The notes under the pieces: model-generated
What the model saw: only the letters and a program-made list of their open reading frames with translations
Told to the model about the DNA's origin: nothing
The model's database searches: none
NCBI RefSeq assembly: GCF_900102495.1
Contig: NZ_FMVQ01000004.1
Location: 124,001-188,000, forward strand
DNA: 64,000 nucleotides
Direction: 5' to 3'
Source: Nitrosospira sp. Nl5
GTDB taxonomy: Bacteria; Pseudomonadota; Gammaproteobacteria; Burkholderiales; Nitrosomonadaceae
Program-made: the position numbers and the translations under genes
In this document: positions 1 through 9,344 of the stretch, piece after piece
Position numbering within the stretch: the first letter of the stretch is position 1
Layout of the letters: each line of letters begins with the position of its first letter

Positions 1-1465
1 TGATTGCCTGGCGATGCATGCCGTCACGCTGGTTGTTGTGCGTTTGCGCCACCGGCGAATTGATGGGAATCTCGTGGAAGTTGGGCCCGCCAAGCCTTGA
101 TATCTGGGTATCCACATATGAATGGATGCGGCCGGCCAACAGCGGGTCATTGCTGAAATCCAGTCCCGGAACAATATGCGCGGCACAGAAAGCAACCTGC
201 TCCGTTTCGGCAAAGAAATTGTCGGGGTTGCGATCGAGGACCATTTTGCCCACGGGGATGACAGGCACCAGTTCTTCCGGCACGATTTTCGTGGCATCCA
301 GTATGTCGAAGCTGAATGCTTCGGCCTGGGCTTCGGTAAAGATCTGCATGCCCAGTTCGTACTCCGGGTAAGCGCCGCATTCGATCGCTTCCCACAAGTC
401 GCGGCGATGGAAGTCGGGATCGGCTCCGGCAATTTTCACCGCCTCGTCCCAGTCCAGCGAATGGGTTCCGGCAAACGGCCGCCAGTGGAATTTGACAAAT
501 TGCGAGTCGCCATCGGCTGTCACCAGCCTGAAAGTGTTCACACCGAAACCCTGCATCATGCGAAAACTACGTGGAATACCGCGGTCCGAAAACACCCACA
601 TCAGCATATGGGTTGATTCCGGCATCAGGGAGACAAAATCCCAAAAGGTATCGTGGGCGGTTGAAGCCTGCGGAATGGCGAAATGCGGCTCGGGCTTGGC
701 GGCATGCACAAGGTCGGGGAATTTCATCGCATCCTGAATAAAGAAAACGGGAATGTTATTTCCCACAAGATCCCAATTGCCTTCGTCCGTATAGAATTTA
801 ACGGCGAAGCCACGTGCATCGCGCGCTGTGTCGGCCGAACCGCGCTCGCCAAATACAGTGGAGAATCGCACGAAAACCGGCGTCCGCTTCCCGGCTTCGG
901 CGAACAGGGACGCCCGTGTATATTTTGCCATTGACGCGTAACATTCGAAGTAGCCATGCGCGGCCGACCCCCGCGCGTGCACGACACGCTCGGGGATGCG
1001 CTCATGATCGAAATGCGTGATCTTTTCGCGCAGGATAAAGTCTTCCAGCAAGGCCGGACCGCGAAGTCCCACTTTTAGCGAATTCTGATTATCGCCGACA
1101 GGGACTCCCTGATTAGTCGTGAGCACCCGGTCGCTCGAATCCGCCCTCACCCTGTCGAGCGACTCGTTGCCTGGATTAAAACCAGGCTGAGGCTCACCGG
1201 CACCGGCCTTTTCGGAAGCGATGGTCTCGGTTAGCGTGCTGCCCAGGACGAAGGGATCAGGCGGCTCCACCGTCTGACCTTTTTCCGGACAGGCAGAAAC
1301 CTCCCCGTGCTCAGCCGCCTTATTGGCGTTATAGGGCATCCCCGCGGCAAGCTCCTGGGTTGCGGCGAGCTTGGCGGTAAATTCATTGGCTGGCGTTCCC
1401 TCCTGGTGGGCGGGACCGCCAATGGTTGAGCGATTGTCATCGCCATTTTCTTTATCTGTCGGCAT
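1..1465 (-). CDS. katE: Large-subunit (clade II) catalase, 3' end outside window
   Basis: Haem catalase that disproportionates hydrogen peroxide in the cytoplasm. Reading the minus strand from the ATG at 1465 gives an open frame to the window edge (about 488 codons). A polar N-terminal extension of about 130 residues precedes the catalase core, which is typical of the HPII-type large subunit. The core shows [14 protein letters not shown] with the catalytic His near residue 163, and [14 protein letters not shown] with the catalytic Asn near 236. The C-terminal part, including the haem-ligand Tyr and any flavodoxin-like domain, is outside. It seems to be a single gene, followed upstream by about 240 bases without a gene. 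The family assignment is firm; the symbol is by similarity. Confidence 0.93.
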   Translation of the reverse strand, partial: MPTDKENGDDNRSTIGGPAHQEGTPANEFTAKLAATQELAAGMPYNANKAAEHGEVSACPEKGQTVEPPDPFVLGSTLTETIASEKAGAGEPQPGFNPGNESLDRVRADSSDRVLTTNQGVPVGDNQNSLKVGLRGPALLEDFILREKITHFDHERIPERVVHARGSAAHGYFECYASMAKYTRASLFAEAGKRTPVFVRFSTVFGERGSADTARDARGFAVKFYTDEGNWDLVGNNIPVFFIQDAMKFPDLVHAAKPEPHFAIPQASTAHDTFWDFVSLMPESTHMLMWVFSDRGIPRSFRMMQGFGVNTFRLVTADGDSQFVKFHWRPFAGTHSLDWDEAVKIAGADPDFHRRDLWEAIECGAYPEYELGMQIFTEAQAEAFSFDILDATKIVPEELVPVIPVGKMVLDRNPDNFFAETEQVAFCAAHIVPGLDFSNDPLLAGRIHSYVDTQISRLGGPNFHEIPINSPVAQTHNNQRDGMHRQAI

Positions 1466-1708
1466 GGTAATTCCTCGTATTGGGTTAAACTGAAGCTAAG
1501 GTGTTCTTTTCACTATCTGAGTGTGAGTGAACGGCGTGTGAAACAGGTTTGTGGCTTCCGATCCACCTCCCAGGTGCGCCGCCGTGCATCGAAGTGCATT
1601 TATCTTAAACAGCTATCCGGGTCTGCTGACGGACCGCGTGTGACCGCAAAAATCGGCTCAATCCCGCAAAATCCGAACCACCGATTGCCCGATACCGGGT
1701 CGCGCCAG

Positions 1709-2083
1709 TTATCGTTTTTTCTCGCGTGCTTTCTTGGGTACATTCGGCGCGGGAGCATCCGAAGCGACAATATCCGACGGTATTCCGCGCCGGTCCGTAT
1801 CCTTGAGACCGTGTTCGGTATCTTCCGCCGCTTGCCCTACCACGGCGCGCGAACGTTCATCCTCATTGTCCCGGCTGGTGCCCTGGCTCCGGGTCGTTTC
1901 ATCCCGCTCATGCGGCAGCAACGGTTGTTCATCCGTCTCGCCTTGCGCCTCCTGCCCTGGCTCCGGGTTGACCAGCTCCACCCTTTCCGTGGGCAAGGTT
2001 TCGTTTTCGGGCTGCTTTTCGGTTGCGTCCGGCCCTGTCTCCGCCGGTTTACGCCTGGCTGTGCGTTTTCTGTTCCGGGTCAT
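1709..2083 (-). CDS. Small charged hypothetical protein
   Basis: A 124-residue protein, very rich in Glu, Arg, Lys and Pro, with no membrane segment or signal peptide. It starts MTRNRKRTARRKP and ends in a basic tail (PKKAREKKR). The middle is acidic (LPTERVELVNPEPGQEAQ). The composition suggests a disordered cytoplasmic protein of the kind often found beside stress genes; no function can be assigned. It lies between the catalase and the large MscS gene, all on the minus strand, but with gaps of 100 bases or more. The overlapping plus-strand frames look like shadows. Confidence 0.55.
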   Translation of the reverse strand: MTRNRKRTARRKPAETGPDATEKQPENETLPTERVELVNPEPGQEAQGETDEQPLLPHERDETTRSQGTSRDNEDERSRAVVGQAAEDTEHGLKDTDRRGIPSDIVASDAPAPNVPKKAREKKR

Positions 2084-2115
2084 CTGTCCATTCCACTATA
2101 CAAGTCCAAAAAATG

Positions 2116-2159
2116 GTAGCGCGCCCCCGGCTCCGTGGCTGTGCACCACCGCACATAAG
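2116..2159. repeat. 44-bp direct repeat, left copy (flanks mscS gene)
   Basis: The stretch from 2116 recurs at 4871-4914 in the same orientation with only a few differences; the last 25 bases are identical. It contains a small hairpin, TGTGC-ACCACC-GCACA. The two copies bracket the large mechanosensitive channel gene. No coding role is seen. Confidence 0.6.
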
Positions 2160-2188
2160 GCCCGTTGCGGAGCGCCGCGCCTCATCCT

Positions 2189-4696
2189 TTATGAAGAAGC
2201 CGGCGGTGGCGGCATTGTCGGGAAGGGCTCTTGTGGCACCAGCTTGGTTTCCTGCGGATTAACGAACTGAATGCCCCATTCGCGGAAGCGCTGCAGAATT
2301 CGCCGGTTGAAACCACGCTGCACCGGCCACCGGCCCGTATCCAGCGTACGGATTTGCCCAAGGATGGTAATCATCGAGCCATCGACTTGATCCACTCCCC
2401 AGATGTCCGGATCGTCCAGAATCAGATCGGCCAGTTGCGAATCGTCCCGCATATCCTGGCCCACGCTCCGAATAGCGGCGAATACCTTATCAACGTCCGA
2501 ATCGGCCCTGACACTGACCTTGATGGAAGCATTCCCGATGCCGCGGTTGACATTGGTGACGGTGGAGACGGAGCTGAAGGGCACGATATGCAATGCGCCA
2601 TCCGGAGCGCGCAGCCAGACGGTACGAATCGACAGATGTTCGACCGAGCCAGAGAGATTCGCAACCGTAATGAAATCTCCTACCTGGATAGCGTTTTCCA
2701 TCAACAGGAAAAGGCCGGTGATGAGATCCTGCACCAGTTTTTGAGAACCAAAGCCGAGCGCGATGCCGATAATGCCTGCCCCCGCCAGCAGGGGTGTGAT
2801 GCTAATGCCCAGCTGATGCAGCGCGGCCAATAAAACGATTACAGCGATGACGAAAAGCAGCGTGGCGCGCAACAGAGGTATCAAGGTGCTCAGCCGCGCG
2901 GCGCGGGAAGCATAACCGCCCTCGGTCCACCGGTTCAAACGGCGGCGTATTGCCGCGTTGAGAACTTCCCATGCGACGACCGCCAATGCGCACGTGACCG
3001 CAATCGTGGCGAGCGCCGAGGCCAGGCGGCGGCCCACCGACCCGCTTTCGAACCACGAGAGCGCATCCACGCCCCTGACCTGCAGCAATACGATAAAGGC
3101 GACGATGCCAATCAGGAAAGAGGCCGCGTGGTGCGCCAGAATGTGATAGACGCTTTTAGCGCCCCCCTTCGGAGGTAAGGGCCTCGGCTGGCCCGCCTGC
3201 TCGAGGGCGTTTTCGCGATCGGCAATGAATGCACGGTCGATCGCACCCAGAACGAGAATAGACACCAGGCTGACACCGACAATGGCAACCGCCGACCAAG
3301 CAAAGACGTAGGGCATTCGCTGAAAACTGCTCCCCTCCTCCATCGACCACAGCAGCCACATCGCAAGTATCCCGACAGTTGCGATAAAGGGCCAGATATC
3401 GGCAATCATCCCGCGCACCCCGAACAGCCCCGCGCGATTCTCCACCTTCCCGCGTATCGCCGCCGCGGTCGCCTTGCGGCTGCGGAAAACCATAATCAGC
3501 AACATGATATGAACCGCCATCCCCACCAGTTTGGAAAGCGCCTGATAAGTGTTAAGGCGTCCTCCCATCTGCAACGAGATATCGGCGAGAGCGGTTCCGA
3601 ACATCGCCAGGACGACTATCCGCCGTATCCAGCGATTCAGATAACTCGCTGCGGCGTCGCTGATGTGCATCAGCCGCAGACCCTGCCCGAGTGGAGATGC
3701 CAAGAGATGAACAACACTCAGCACGATGCGCGTGATTGTGTAAGCCTCGATGATAGGCATAGTCGCGTTGTAGAATATTGTCGCTTGCCCGCCGAATGTA
3801 TCCAGCAGCACTGTGGCCACCCCCAAAAAAGCGGCTAGCGGAATCACTTCGAGAAGCCAGTGCATCAGCGCAGGCGGAAGACGGCGCAGCAGGCTCCAGT
3901 GGTGATCCACGGCCGCGTTGGGCTCGGCGGGAAGATTCGCTGCCTGCGCTGCCAGCGCCGCCTTGCGGGCCGCTTCTTCCTTATTCCGGTCAATCGCGGC
4001 CTGACGAGCCGCCGCTCTTTGCTCGATCAGCCTGCGAGGCCGCGCAAGCACGCGCCGCAGCAGCCACTCCGCGAATAGCGCACCCGCAAGGATGACCGCA
4101 ACCTCCAGCAAGGCATTGAGTAGCACACCCCGCCATTCCGGCATACTCAAGTTATACTGCCACCATGGAACTACCGTTCCGACCTCACGTAGCATACGCA
4201 AGGCTAGCCTGAACTGATCCACGACCGCCTCGTCCAGCTGCTTTCCGATCAAGTCGAATAGCTGGGCAACCAGTCCGCCTTCTATCAATTCGATCGGCGC
4301 CTCGGCAGGTGCCGTCTCTTCCACTTTCGGCTCAGCGGGTGCAGGTGATGCGGCGGATTCAGGTGGTGCGGCAGACGCGGGTGGTATGCCGGACGCAGGT
4401 GGTGCGGCGGTGGGCGCTGGCGGTGGGGCGGACGCAGGTGGTGCGGCGGACGCGGGTGGTGCGGCGGATGCGGGTGGTGCAGCGGGCGTAGGTGGTGCAG
4501 CGGGCGTAGGTGGTGCAGCGACCACGGTAGCAGCGGAGGCGGCATTCACCTCGGATGCGAATCTGCTTGCGGGCTCAGCGGCAAATGCCGCTTGTAGCAC
4601 AGTGCCGGCCAATGACACCGCCAATAGCAGCACCGTCCTGACAGATTTAATCACTTGAAAGAGCACGGAGCGGAGAAAAATATGGGACATTCGCAT
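2189..4696 (-). CDS. Large mechanosensitive channel, MscS family
   Basis: Inner-membrane channel expected to open on membrane tension and release solutes at hypo-osmotic shock. A signal peptide (VLLLAVSLAGTVLQAAFA) is followed by a low-complexity Pro/Ala stretch of PP-x-SAA repeats at about residues 60-120. About ten membrane helices follow, then a C-terminal MscS pore and beta domain at about residues 640-810 (GAGIIGIALGFGSQKLVQD, then the beta domain with VGDFITV). The length of about 835 residues matches the YbiO/MscK-like large subfamily, not the 280-residue MscS core. The start is uncertain: a GTG at 4708 and ATGs at 4696 and 4690 share the frame, and none has a good ribosome-binding site. 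The Pro/Ala DNA (about 4340-4530) is repetitive and may vary in length between strains. Confidence 0.88.
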   Translation of the reverse strand: MRMSHIFLRSVLFQVIKSVRTVLLLAVSLAGTVLQAAFAAEPASRFASEVNAASAATVVAAPPTPAAPPTPAAPPASAAPPASAAPPASAPPPAPTAAPPASGIPPASAAPPESAASPAPAEPKVEETAPAEAPIELIEGGLVAQLFDLIGKQLDEAVVDQFRLALRMLREVGTVVPWWQYNLSMPEWRGVLLNALLEVAVILAGALFAEWLLRRVLARPRRLIEQRAAARQAAIDRNKEEAARKAALAAQAANLPAEPNAAVDHHWSLLRRLPPALMHWLLEVIPLAAFLGVATVLLDTFGGQATIFYNATMPIIEAYTITRIVLSVVHLLASPLGQGLRLMHISDAAASYLNRWIRRIVVLAMFGTALADISLQMGGRLNTYQALSKLVGMAVHIMLLIMVFRSRKATAAAIRGKVENRAGLFGVRGMIADIWPFIATVGILAMWLLWSMEEGSSFQRMPYVFAWSAVAIVGVSLVSILVLGAIDRAFIADRENALEQAGQPRPLPPKGGAKSVYHILAHHAASFLIGIVAFIVLLQVRGVDALSWFESGSVGRRLASALATIAVTCALAVVAWEVLNAAIRRRLNRWTEGGYASRAARLSTLIPLLRATLLFVIAVIVLLAALHQLGISITPLLAGAGIIGIALGFGSQKLVQDLITGLFLLMENAIQVGDFITVANLSGSVEHLSIRTVWLRAPDGALHIVPFSSVSTVTNVNRGIGNASIKVSVRADSDVDKVFAAIRSVGQDMRDDSQLADLILDDPDIWGVDQVDGSMITILGQIRTLDTGRWPVQRGFNRRILQRFREWGIQFVNPQETKLVPQEPFPTMPPPPASS

Positions 4697-4870
4697 AAGC
4701 GGCGGCACAAAGTACGAGTCGCCGCGACCCGCTTCCCGTGCGAGATTAACGGCGGATCAGGGCTCTGGCATGAATGGCGCATGATGCGCTTTTCTCGGGC
4801 AGAATCCGTGCGCGCAACGCGCGGTATGACGATACGCCCGGCGCCTTGTCGAAAATTAAGAACTGAGATA

Positions 4871-4914
4871 GTAGCGTGCCGCCAGCTTGGTGGCTGTGCA
4901 CCACCGCACATAAG
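4871..4914. repeat. 44-bp direct repeat, right copy
   Basis: Second copy of the repeat at 2116-2159, upstream of the minus-strand mscS gene and in the gap before the plus-strand hdeD gene. It carries the same TGTGC-ACCACC-GCACA hairpin core. Confidence 0.6.
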
Positions 4915-5015
4915 AATGCGTCGCTAAAAATCAAATTATGTTCGTTACCGCACCGCGCGCGACCCCCTGTTTTCTTACCATCATTCGCATGCATATTCGA
5001 AAATGAGGTGACATC

Positions 5016-5603
5016 ATGAACGAATTATTTTTGAAATCCTGGAAGGCACTGGCGTGGCGCGGAGCAGTATCGCTGGTATTCGGCGTTCTGGCCGCGCTGT
5101 GGCCCGGTATCACACTCATGTGGCTCATTGTCATGTTCGCTGCGTATGCGCTGATAGGAGGCACGATATCCATCGTCAGCGCGCTGCAGAATCGTACGGG
5201 CAACAGTGACTGGTGGCTGCTTCTCCTGCTGGGGGTGGTGGGGCTCGCGGCTGGCGTGATGGCTATCATGGGTCCCGCGCTGACCGCCGTGATGCTGGTG
5301 CTTGTTATCGGCGCAACCGCATTCGGAACCGGCATTCTCGATATTGCCATGGCTATCCGCCTGCGCAGGGTGATTCGCGGAGAGCAATACCTGATTCTCA
5401 ATGGCATTGTTTCCGTCATGTTCGGATTGGCGATATTTTTCTTCCCGGGCGCGGGGGCGTTGGCCCTGGTGTGGCTGATCAGCGGTTACGCGGTCGTTTC
5501 CGGTGTGCTCCTGCTGATGCTTGCGTGGCGCGCCCGCAGCTGGAAAAACAGCGGAATGCCCGGCCCCTTTCCGTCGGGCGACCTATCGCACGGCAGGTCA
5601 TGA
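5016..5603 (+). CDS. hdeD: HdeD family membrane protein (DUF308)
   Basis: A 195-residue inner-membrane protein with six predicted helices in three similar pairs. The arrangement is that of the HdeD/DUF308 family, whose E. coli member contributes to acid resistance at high cell density. The repeated pattern of a basic loop followed by a glycine-rich helix (AWRGAVSLVFGVLAALWPG, then NGIVSVMFGLAIFFFPGAG) supports this. A GAGGTG ribosome-binding site stands before ATG 5016. It is followed 112 bases later by cbpA on the same strand and may be part of the same stress group. Confidence 0.88.
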   Translation: MNELFLKSWKALAWRGAVSLVFGVLAALWPGITLMWLIVMFAAYALIGGTISIVSALQNRTGNSDWWLLLLLGVVGLAAGVMAIMGPALTAVMLVLVIGATAFGTGILDIAMAIRLRRVIRGEQYLILNGIVSVMFGLAIFFFPGAGALALVWLISGYAVVSGVLLLMLAWRARSWKNSGMPGPFPSGDLSHGRS

Positions 5604-5715
5604 GCGTGGCGACGGCCGGGCTGCGCGGAGGCAGGTAAGTCAGCAAGTCGCGCAGCCTGAGCACTGGAAACCGGCAGCCGGACCGGCGTTGGGCGCTGCT
5701 TAATTGGGAATATAG

Positions 5716-6711
5716 ATGGAATTCAAGGATTATTACAAAATCATGGGGGTTGCGCGCAACGCATCCCAGGACGAAATCAAGCGCGCATACAGAAAGCTGG
5801 CGCGCAAATACCATCCCGATGTAAGCAAAGAACCAAACGCCGAAATCCGCTTCAAAGAGTTGGGCGAAGCATATGAAGTTCTCAAGGATCCGGAAAAACG
5901 CGCAGCCTACGATCAGCTTGGCACCAACTGGAAGGCAAACCAGGAGTTTCGTCCGCCGCCGGATTGGAATGCTGGCTTCGAATTTTCGGGGCGGGGATTT
6001 CCGGGAGACATGGGCGGCGCGGGCGGCAATGGAGAGCAGTACAGCGATTTTTTCGAATCGCTGTTTGGCCATGCTTTTCGCCAGGGCTACGGCGGTGGGG
6101 GCGGCAAACGCGGCGGCTCGGGCGGTGGAGCATCTTTTCATCGCGCGGGCGAAGATCATCATGCCAAGCTCCTGATCGACCTGGACGATTCCTACACGGG
6201 TGCGACTCGCTCCATTATGCTGAAAGTGCCCGAGGTCGATGCTCAGGGGCATGTATCGACGCGCGAGCATAAGCTTAATGTCATCATCCCCCGGGGTATT
6301 CGCGCCAGGCAGCATATCCGCCTGGCGGGACAGGGAGCACCGGGGTCCAGGCAGGGCAAGCCGGGAGACCTGTACCTGGAGATCGAATTCCGCCCTCATC
6401 CCCATTATCGTGTCGATGGCCCCGATGTGTACCTCGATCTGCCGATTGCCCCATGGGAAGCTGCTTTGGGTGCGACCGTCAAAACGCCTATCCCCGATGG
6501 CATGGTCGACCTAAAGATACCGGCTGACTCGGGGACGGGGCGGAAACTGCGATTGAAAGGCCGCGGCATTCCCGGCAAAACACCGGGAGATTTCTTTGTG
6601 GTACTGCAAGTCGTGTTGCCACCCGCGCTCGATGACGTCGCCAAGGATTTTTACCGCGGCATGGCCGAGCAATTCAAATCTTTCAAACCACGTGCGGGAC
6701 TGGGAGTATAA
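5716..6711 (+). CDS. cbpA: Curved DNA-binding protein / DnaJ-class co-chaperone CbpA
   Basis: Hsp40 co-chaperone that stimulates DnaK and, in E. coli, also binds curved DNA in stationary phase. The N-terminal J domain (residues 1-70) has the HPD motif within [10 protein letters not shown] glycine-rich linker follows ([19 protein letters not shown] to about residue 145), then the two-part DnaJ C-terminal substrate-binding domain (about 150-320). There is no zinc-finger, so it is CbpA rather than DnaJ. The length of 331 residues is slightly above the E. coli protein. Only two bases separate its stop from the modulator gene cbpM, so the two are certainly co-translated. Confidence 0.95.
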   Translation: MEFKDYYKIMGVARNASQDEIKRAYRKLARKYHPDVSKEPNAEIRFKELGEAYEVLKDPEKRAAYDQLGTNWKANQEFRPPPDWNAGFEFSGRGFPGDMGGAGGNGEQYSDFFESLFGHAFRQGYGGGGGKRGGSGGGASFHRAGEDHHAKLLIDLDDSYTGATRSIMLKVPEVDAQGHVSTREHKLNVIIPRGIRARQHIRLAGQGAPGSRQGKPGDLYLEIEFRPHPHYRVDGPDVYLDLPIAPWEAALGATVKTPIPDGMVDLKIPADSGTGRKLRLKGRGIPGKTPGDFFVVLQVVLPPALDDVAKDFYRGMAEQFKSFKPRAGLGV

Positions 6712-6713
6712 GT

Positions 6714-7124
6714 ATGACAGACGAGACAAAATCACTTGGCAAGCAAGGCGGGATGCCGGATGTGATGCCGCTGGAACCGGGCGGAATCATACCGGAAGAG
6801 CAGAGCATCCTGACCCTGGATGAGATTAGCAGCGCCTGCGCGGTGCAGACCGAATATATTATCGAACTGGTTGCCGAGGGCGTCATCACGCCGGAGGTAG
6901 GTGCGCAAGCCACACCGGAACGGGCCCCGGAAATTTCGACGGAAATGCCCGAACCACATTCCTGGCGCTTCACCGGCATGCACCTGCGCCATGTCCGGAT
7001 TGCCTCGCACCTGCAAAGTGATCTCGGCATCAACCTTGCAGGCGTCGGGCTGGCCCTGCAGCTGCTGGATGAAGTTGAAGCCCTGCGTACGCGCCTGAAC
7101 GTGCTGGCGGCCTATCGGACTTAA
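6714..7124 (+). CDS. cbpM: Chaperone modulator CbpM
   Basis: A 136-residue protein placed directly after cbpA. Residues 35-65 (ILTLDEISSACAVQTEYII) resemble the MerR-type helix-turn-helix of CbpM, and the C-terminal half (LRHVRIASHLQSDLGINLAG, then LLDEVEALRTRL) has the conserved helical region. In E. coli CbpM binds the J domain of CbpA and inhibits its co-chaperone and DNA-binding activity. This one has about 30 extra N-terminal residues. Its stop lies within the first copy of a short tandem repeat (7122-7159). Confidence 0.9.
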   Translation: MTDETKSLGKQGGMPDVMPLEPGGIIPEEQSILTLDEISSACAVQTEYIIELVAEGVITPEVGAQATPERAPEISTEMPEPHSWRFTGMHLRHVRIASHLQSDLGINLAGVGLALQLLDEVEALRTRLNVLAAYRT

Positions 7125-7159
7125 AGGAAATCAGCTGCACTTAAAGGAAATCAGCTGCA
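7122..7159. repeat. Two tandem 19-bp copies at the cbpM 3' end
   Basis: The 19 bases starting TTAAAGGAAATCAGC occur twice head to tail, the first copy containing the cbpM stop codon. A degenerate copy preceded by the same CGGAC is seen near 30206. The rest of the gap, to 7475, holds AT-rich sequence with ATTCACAAATTATTCACA repeats but no gene or clear promoter. Confidence 0.6.
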
Positions 7160-7475
7160 AAAGGGTCTTTTTCGCATCGATTCTTCAAGTCCGGCTGCTG
7201 GAACACCCCCTCCTCCCGCCGTTTTTCAATGGCCGCCTGCCGCGCAGGCGCAGTGGAATTTCTCACTGCGATAACCTGTCCAATCAATTTTCCTCTCAAG
7301 CAAGCGCGTTGCAAAAATATTCACAAATTATTCACAATTGTCATCGAATAACAGTGCTGCGCGTTAAGTAAGAAAATACCCGGAAATAAGGAAGCAGACA
7401 ACCCAGAGACCGTCAGAAACCTCCGTCGAAATCTCCGTCGCACAACCGTGGCGCAAACGAGAAACGAGAGCTTAC

Positions 7476-8018
7476 GTGAAGAAAATCAAATTATTCTGCC
7501 TGACATGCCTGATGGCCGCTTTTCTGGGGCTGATTCCCGGGGGCCCCACATGGGCTGATGATGGAGGATCCGATGATGGGGGATTTGATGGCGGAGGAGA
7601 GGGCGATGATGACGGGCATGATGATGATGACGGAGAGCATCATCATGGGCACGGACACCACCATCACGACCATTTGATCGTTCATCATCTCGGTGGATGG
7701 GGATGGCCGGGCTACGGGTTTGGTGCGTTCGGCTATATGCCGCCTTTTTATCCGTCCCCGTATTACGCATATCCGCCTCTGGCCGCCCAGCCTGCCCGGC
7801 CGCCTGTATACATCCAGCAACAAAACGCGGCCCAACCAGCTCCCGGATCACAAGCCGCTCCCGGATCACAAGCCAATTATTGGCATTATTGCCGGGCATC
7901 GGCGGGCTACTACCCGGAAGTCCAGGAATGCCCTGAGGGCTGGCAGCAAGTTGCGCCCCAGCCACCGCCTCAACCACCCCAGCCGCCCCCTGCGGAATCG
8001 CACGACAACCAGGGTTAG
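7476..8018 (+). CDS. Secreted His/Asp/Gly-rich protein
   Basis: A 180-residue exported protein with a good signal peptide (KLFCLTCLMAAFLGLIPG, cut before ADDGG). Residues 30-75 are almost entirely Asp, Gly and His (including GHDDDDGEHHHGHGHHHHDH), a likely divalent-metal binding tract. A Trp/Gly/Tyr/Pro-rich middle follows. The C-terminal YWHYCRASAGYYPEVQECP followed by GW and a proline tail is a motif shared with many proteobacterial envelope proteins whose sequence ends in a CPxGW element. An 18-bp direct repeat at 7840-7875 duplicates APGSQA. It starts GTG 7476; no strong ribosome-binding site. Function is unknown; metal binding is inferred from composition. Confidence 0.75.
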   Translation: MKKIKLFCLTCLMAAFLGLIPGGPTWADDGGSDDGGFDGGGEGDDDGHDDDDGEHHHGHGHHHHDHLIVHHLGGWGWPGYGFGAFGYMPPFYPSPYYAYPPLAAQPARPPVYIQQQNAAQPAPGSQAAPGSQANYWHYCRASAGYYPEVQECPEGWQQVAPQPPPQPPQPPPAESHDNQG

Positions 8019-8040
8019 AATAGTAGAATAGGGGACATAG

Positions 8041-8126
8041 AGTAGGGGACAGACCACGGTTTTTTCCGATCTTCTGAGCGCATCGGTGCGAGGGGAAACT
8101 GCGGAAACCGTGGTCTGTCCCCTGCT
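8041..8126. repeat. Long imperfect palindrome (22-bp arms)
   Basis: Arms at 8041-8062 and 8105-8126 are inverted copies with one mismatch, each containing GGGGACAGACCACGG or its complement; the spacer is 42 bases. A half copy of the arm start (AATAGGGGACA) lies just before, at about 8028. The form is that of a mobile hairpin of the kind associated with IS200/REP-type tyrosine transposases; no transposase is nearby. Confidence 0.65.
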
Positions 8127-8191
8127 ATTCCACTGTTATTCCAGCAGAAAAAGAAATTGATGCTATAAATAAAAGCCGGTGGGGTGAAGAG

Positions 8192-8398
8192 CTAGCTGCC
8201 GTGCGATGAAATCAGCGGTGCGATGCCTACGCTGGGTCCTGCATCTTTTGCCCAGAACACTTGGGATTCCGGCCACCCTACGAGCGGTTCTGCATGCACA
8301 TAAGGATCCAGGGAGTCATCGGACGCGTTGAAGATCGCATAGGACACTCGCTCGATATACCCTTCCGCGGTTCGTACATAAGGAACAAATTTGCGCAT
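8192..8398 (-). CDS. Small hypothetical protein
   Basis: A 68-residue protein, MRKFVPYVRTAEGYIERV onward, of normal mixed composition with no membrane segment. A GAGGT ribosome-binding site stands 7 bases before the ATG at 8398, which is the main support. It is alone on the minus strand, between the palindrome and the plus-strand pssA. I do not recognise the family. Confidence 0.5.
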   Translation of the reverse strand: MRKFVPYVRTAEGYIERVSYAIFNASDDSLDPYVHAEPLVGWPESQVFWAKDAGPSVGIAPLISSHGS

Positions 8399-8675
8399 TT
8401 GTTTGACCTCGGCGTGATGAAATTAGTCTCTCTCATTGTATTGATGGTTTGTTACAGGATTTATACGTAAATCAGAGTCACTATCAGTAGAGCCGAATCC
8501 CTTATTTTAAGTTGTCCAAGGTTGGTTTATGAGAAAAAACATGGGAACCGGGAACGAAAACATGCTTCCGGGTTTCACGGGAATGTACAGGAAGATTTAT
8601 TCAGAGATTCACTGACAAAGCTGTCCTCCGCTCATCAGCTAGGTAGCAATTCCACCGAGACAAACCGAGAAGCCA

Positions 8676-9308
8676 ATGCCCCCATCCCCCGATCCTCCCA
8701 AGCATTTCTCCATGATTCGCGGGTTCCAGCTGGCGGACTTCTTCACGCTGGGCAACGCAGGCTGTGGCGTGGCGGCCGTATTATTCGCAATGCTCTATGT
8801 TGACAGCCAATCGCTAACGCATTTCTTCAGTTCGGCTGGCATGATGGTGGCAGCTTTCATATTCGACGTGCTTGATGGGCGCATCGCGCGATGGCGGCAT
8901 GAGCATTCGGCGCTGGGGCGGGAACTTGATTCTCTGGCGGACATTCTTTCGTTTGGCATCGCCCCCGCGGCCCTCGGTTTCGCTGCCGGATTACGCGGCG
9001 AGTGGGACTGGCTGGCGCTGATTTACTTTGTATGCTGCGGAGTGAGCCGCCTGGCAAGATTCAATATCACCGCGGAGAGTCTCTCGGAAGGGGCCGGCAA
9101 AGTTGCCTACTTCGAAGGTACGCCGATTCCCACCAGCGTTATCCTGACTGGGGTGCTGGCATGGGCTGCCTGGAAGGAACGTGTTGGCGAGAATCTTTAT
9201 TGGGGAGTGTGGACGATCGGGCCGTGGGAACTGCATCCCCTGGCCCTGCTGTTCGTATTGTCCGGAACCTTGATGATCAGTAAAACGCTGCGCATTCCCA
9301 AAATTTAG
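8676..9308 (+). CDS. pssA: CDP-diacylglycerol-serine O-phosphatidyltransferase
   Basis: Membrane enzyme of phospholipid synthesis that joins CDP-diacylglycerol and serine to give phosphatidylserine, the precursor of phosphatidylethanolamine. The CDP-alcohol phosphotransferase signature DG-x2-AR-x8-G-x3-D-x3-D is complete (DGRIARWRHEHSALGRELD, then SLAD) at about residues 68-90. Five or six hydrophobic helices surround it. The length of 210 residues is slightly short of the usual type II enzyme. The start at 8676 has only a weak ribosome-binding site; ATG 8712 (MIRGFQLADFF) is possible. No partner gene is adjacent. Confidence 0.88.
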   Translation: MPPSPDPPKHFSMIRGFQLADFFTLGNAGCGVAAVLFAMLYVDSQSLTHFFSSAGMMVAAFIFDVLDGRIARWRHEHSALGRELDSLADILSFGIAPAALGFAAGLRGEWDWLALIYFVCCGVSRLARFNITAESLSEGAGKVAYFEGTPIPTSVILTGVLAWAAWKERVGENLYWGVWTIGPWELHPLALLFVLSGTLMISKTLRIPKI

Positions 9309-9344
9309 TTGGATTTCCCGCAAATTGGCCGCCACGGCACTGCC

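Noticed and set aside
1523-2119. 198-codon plus-strand frame opposite the charged small protein
   Set aside because: It looks like the shadow of the minus-strand frame at 1709-2083, with a poor start and an Arg/Leu-rich shadow composition.
5479-6405. 308-codon minus-strand frame
   Set aside because: It lies opposite cbpA, whose domains are certain.
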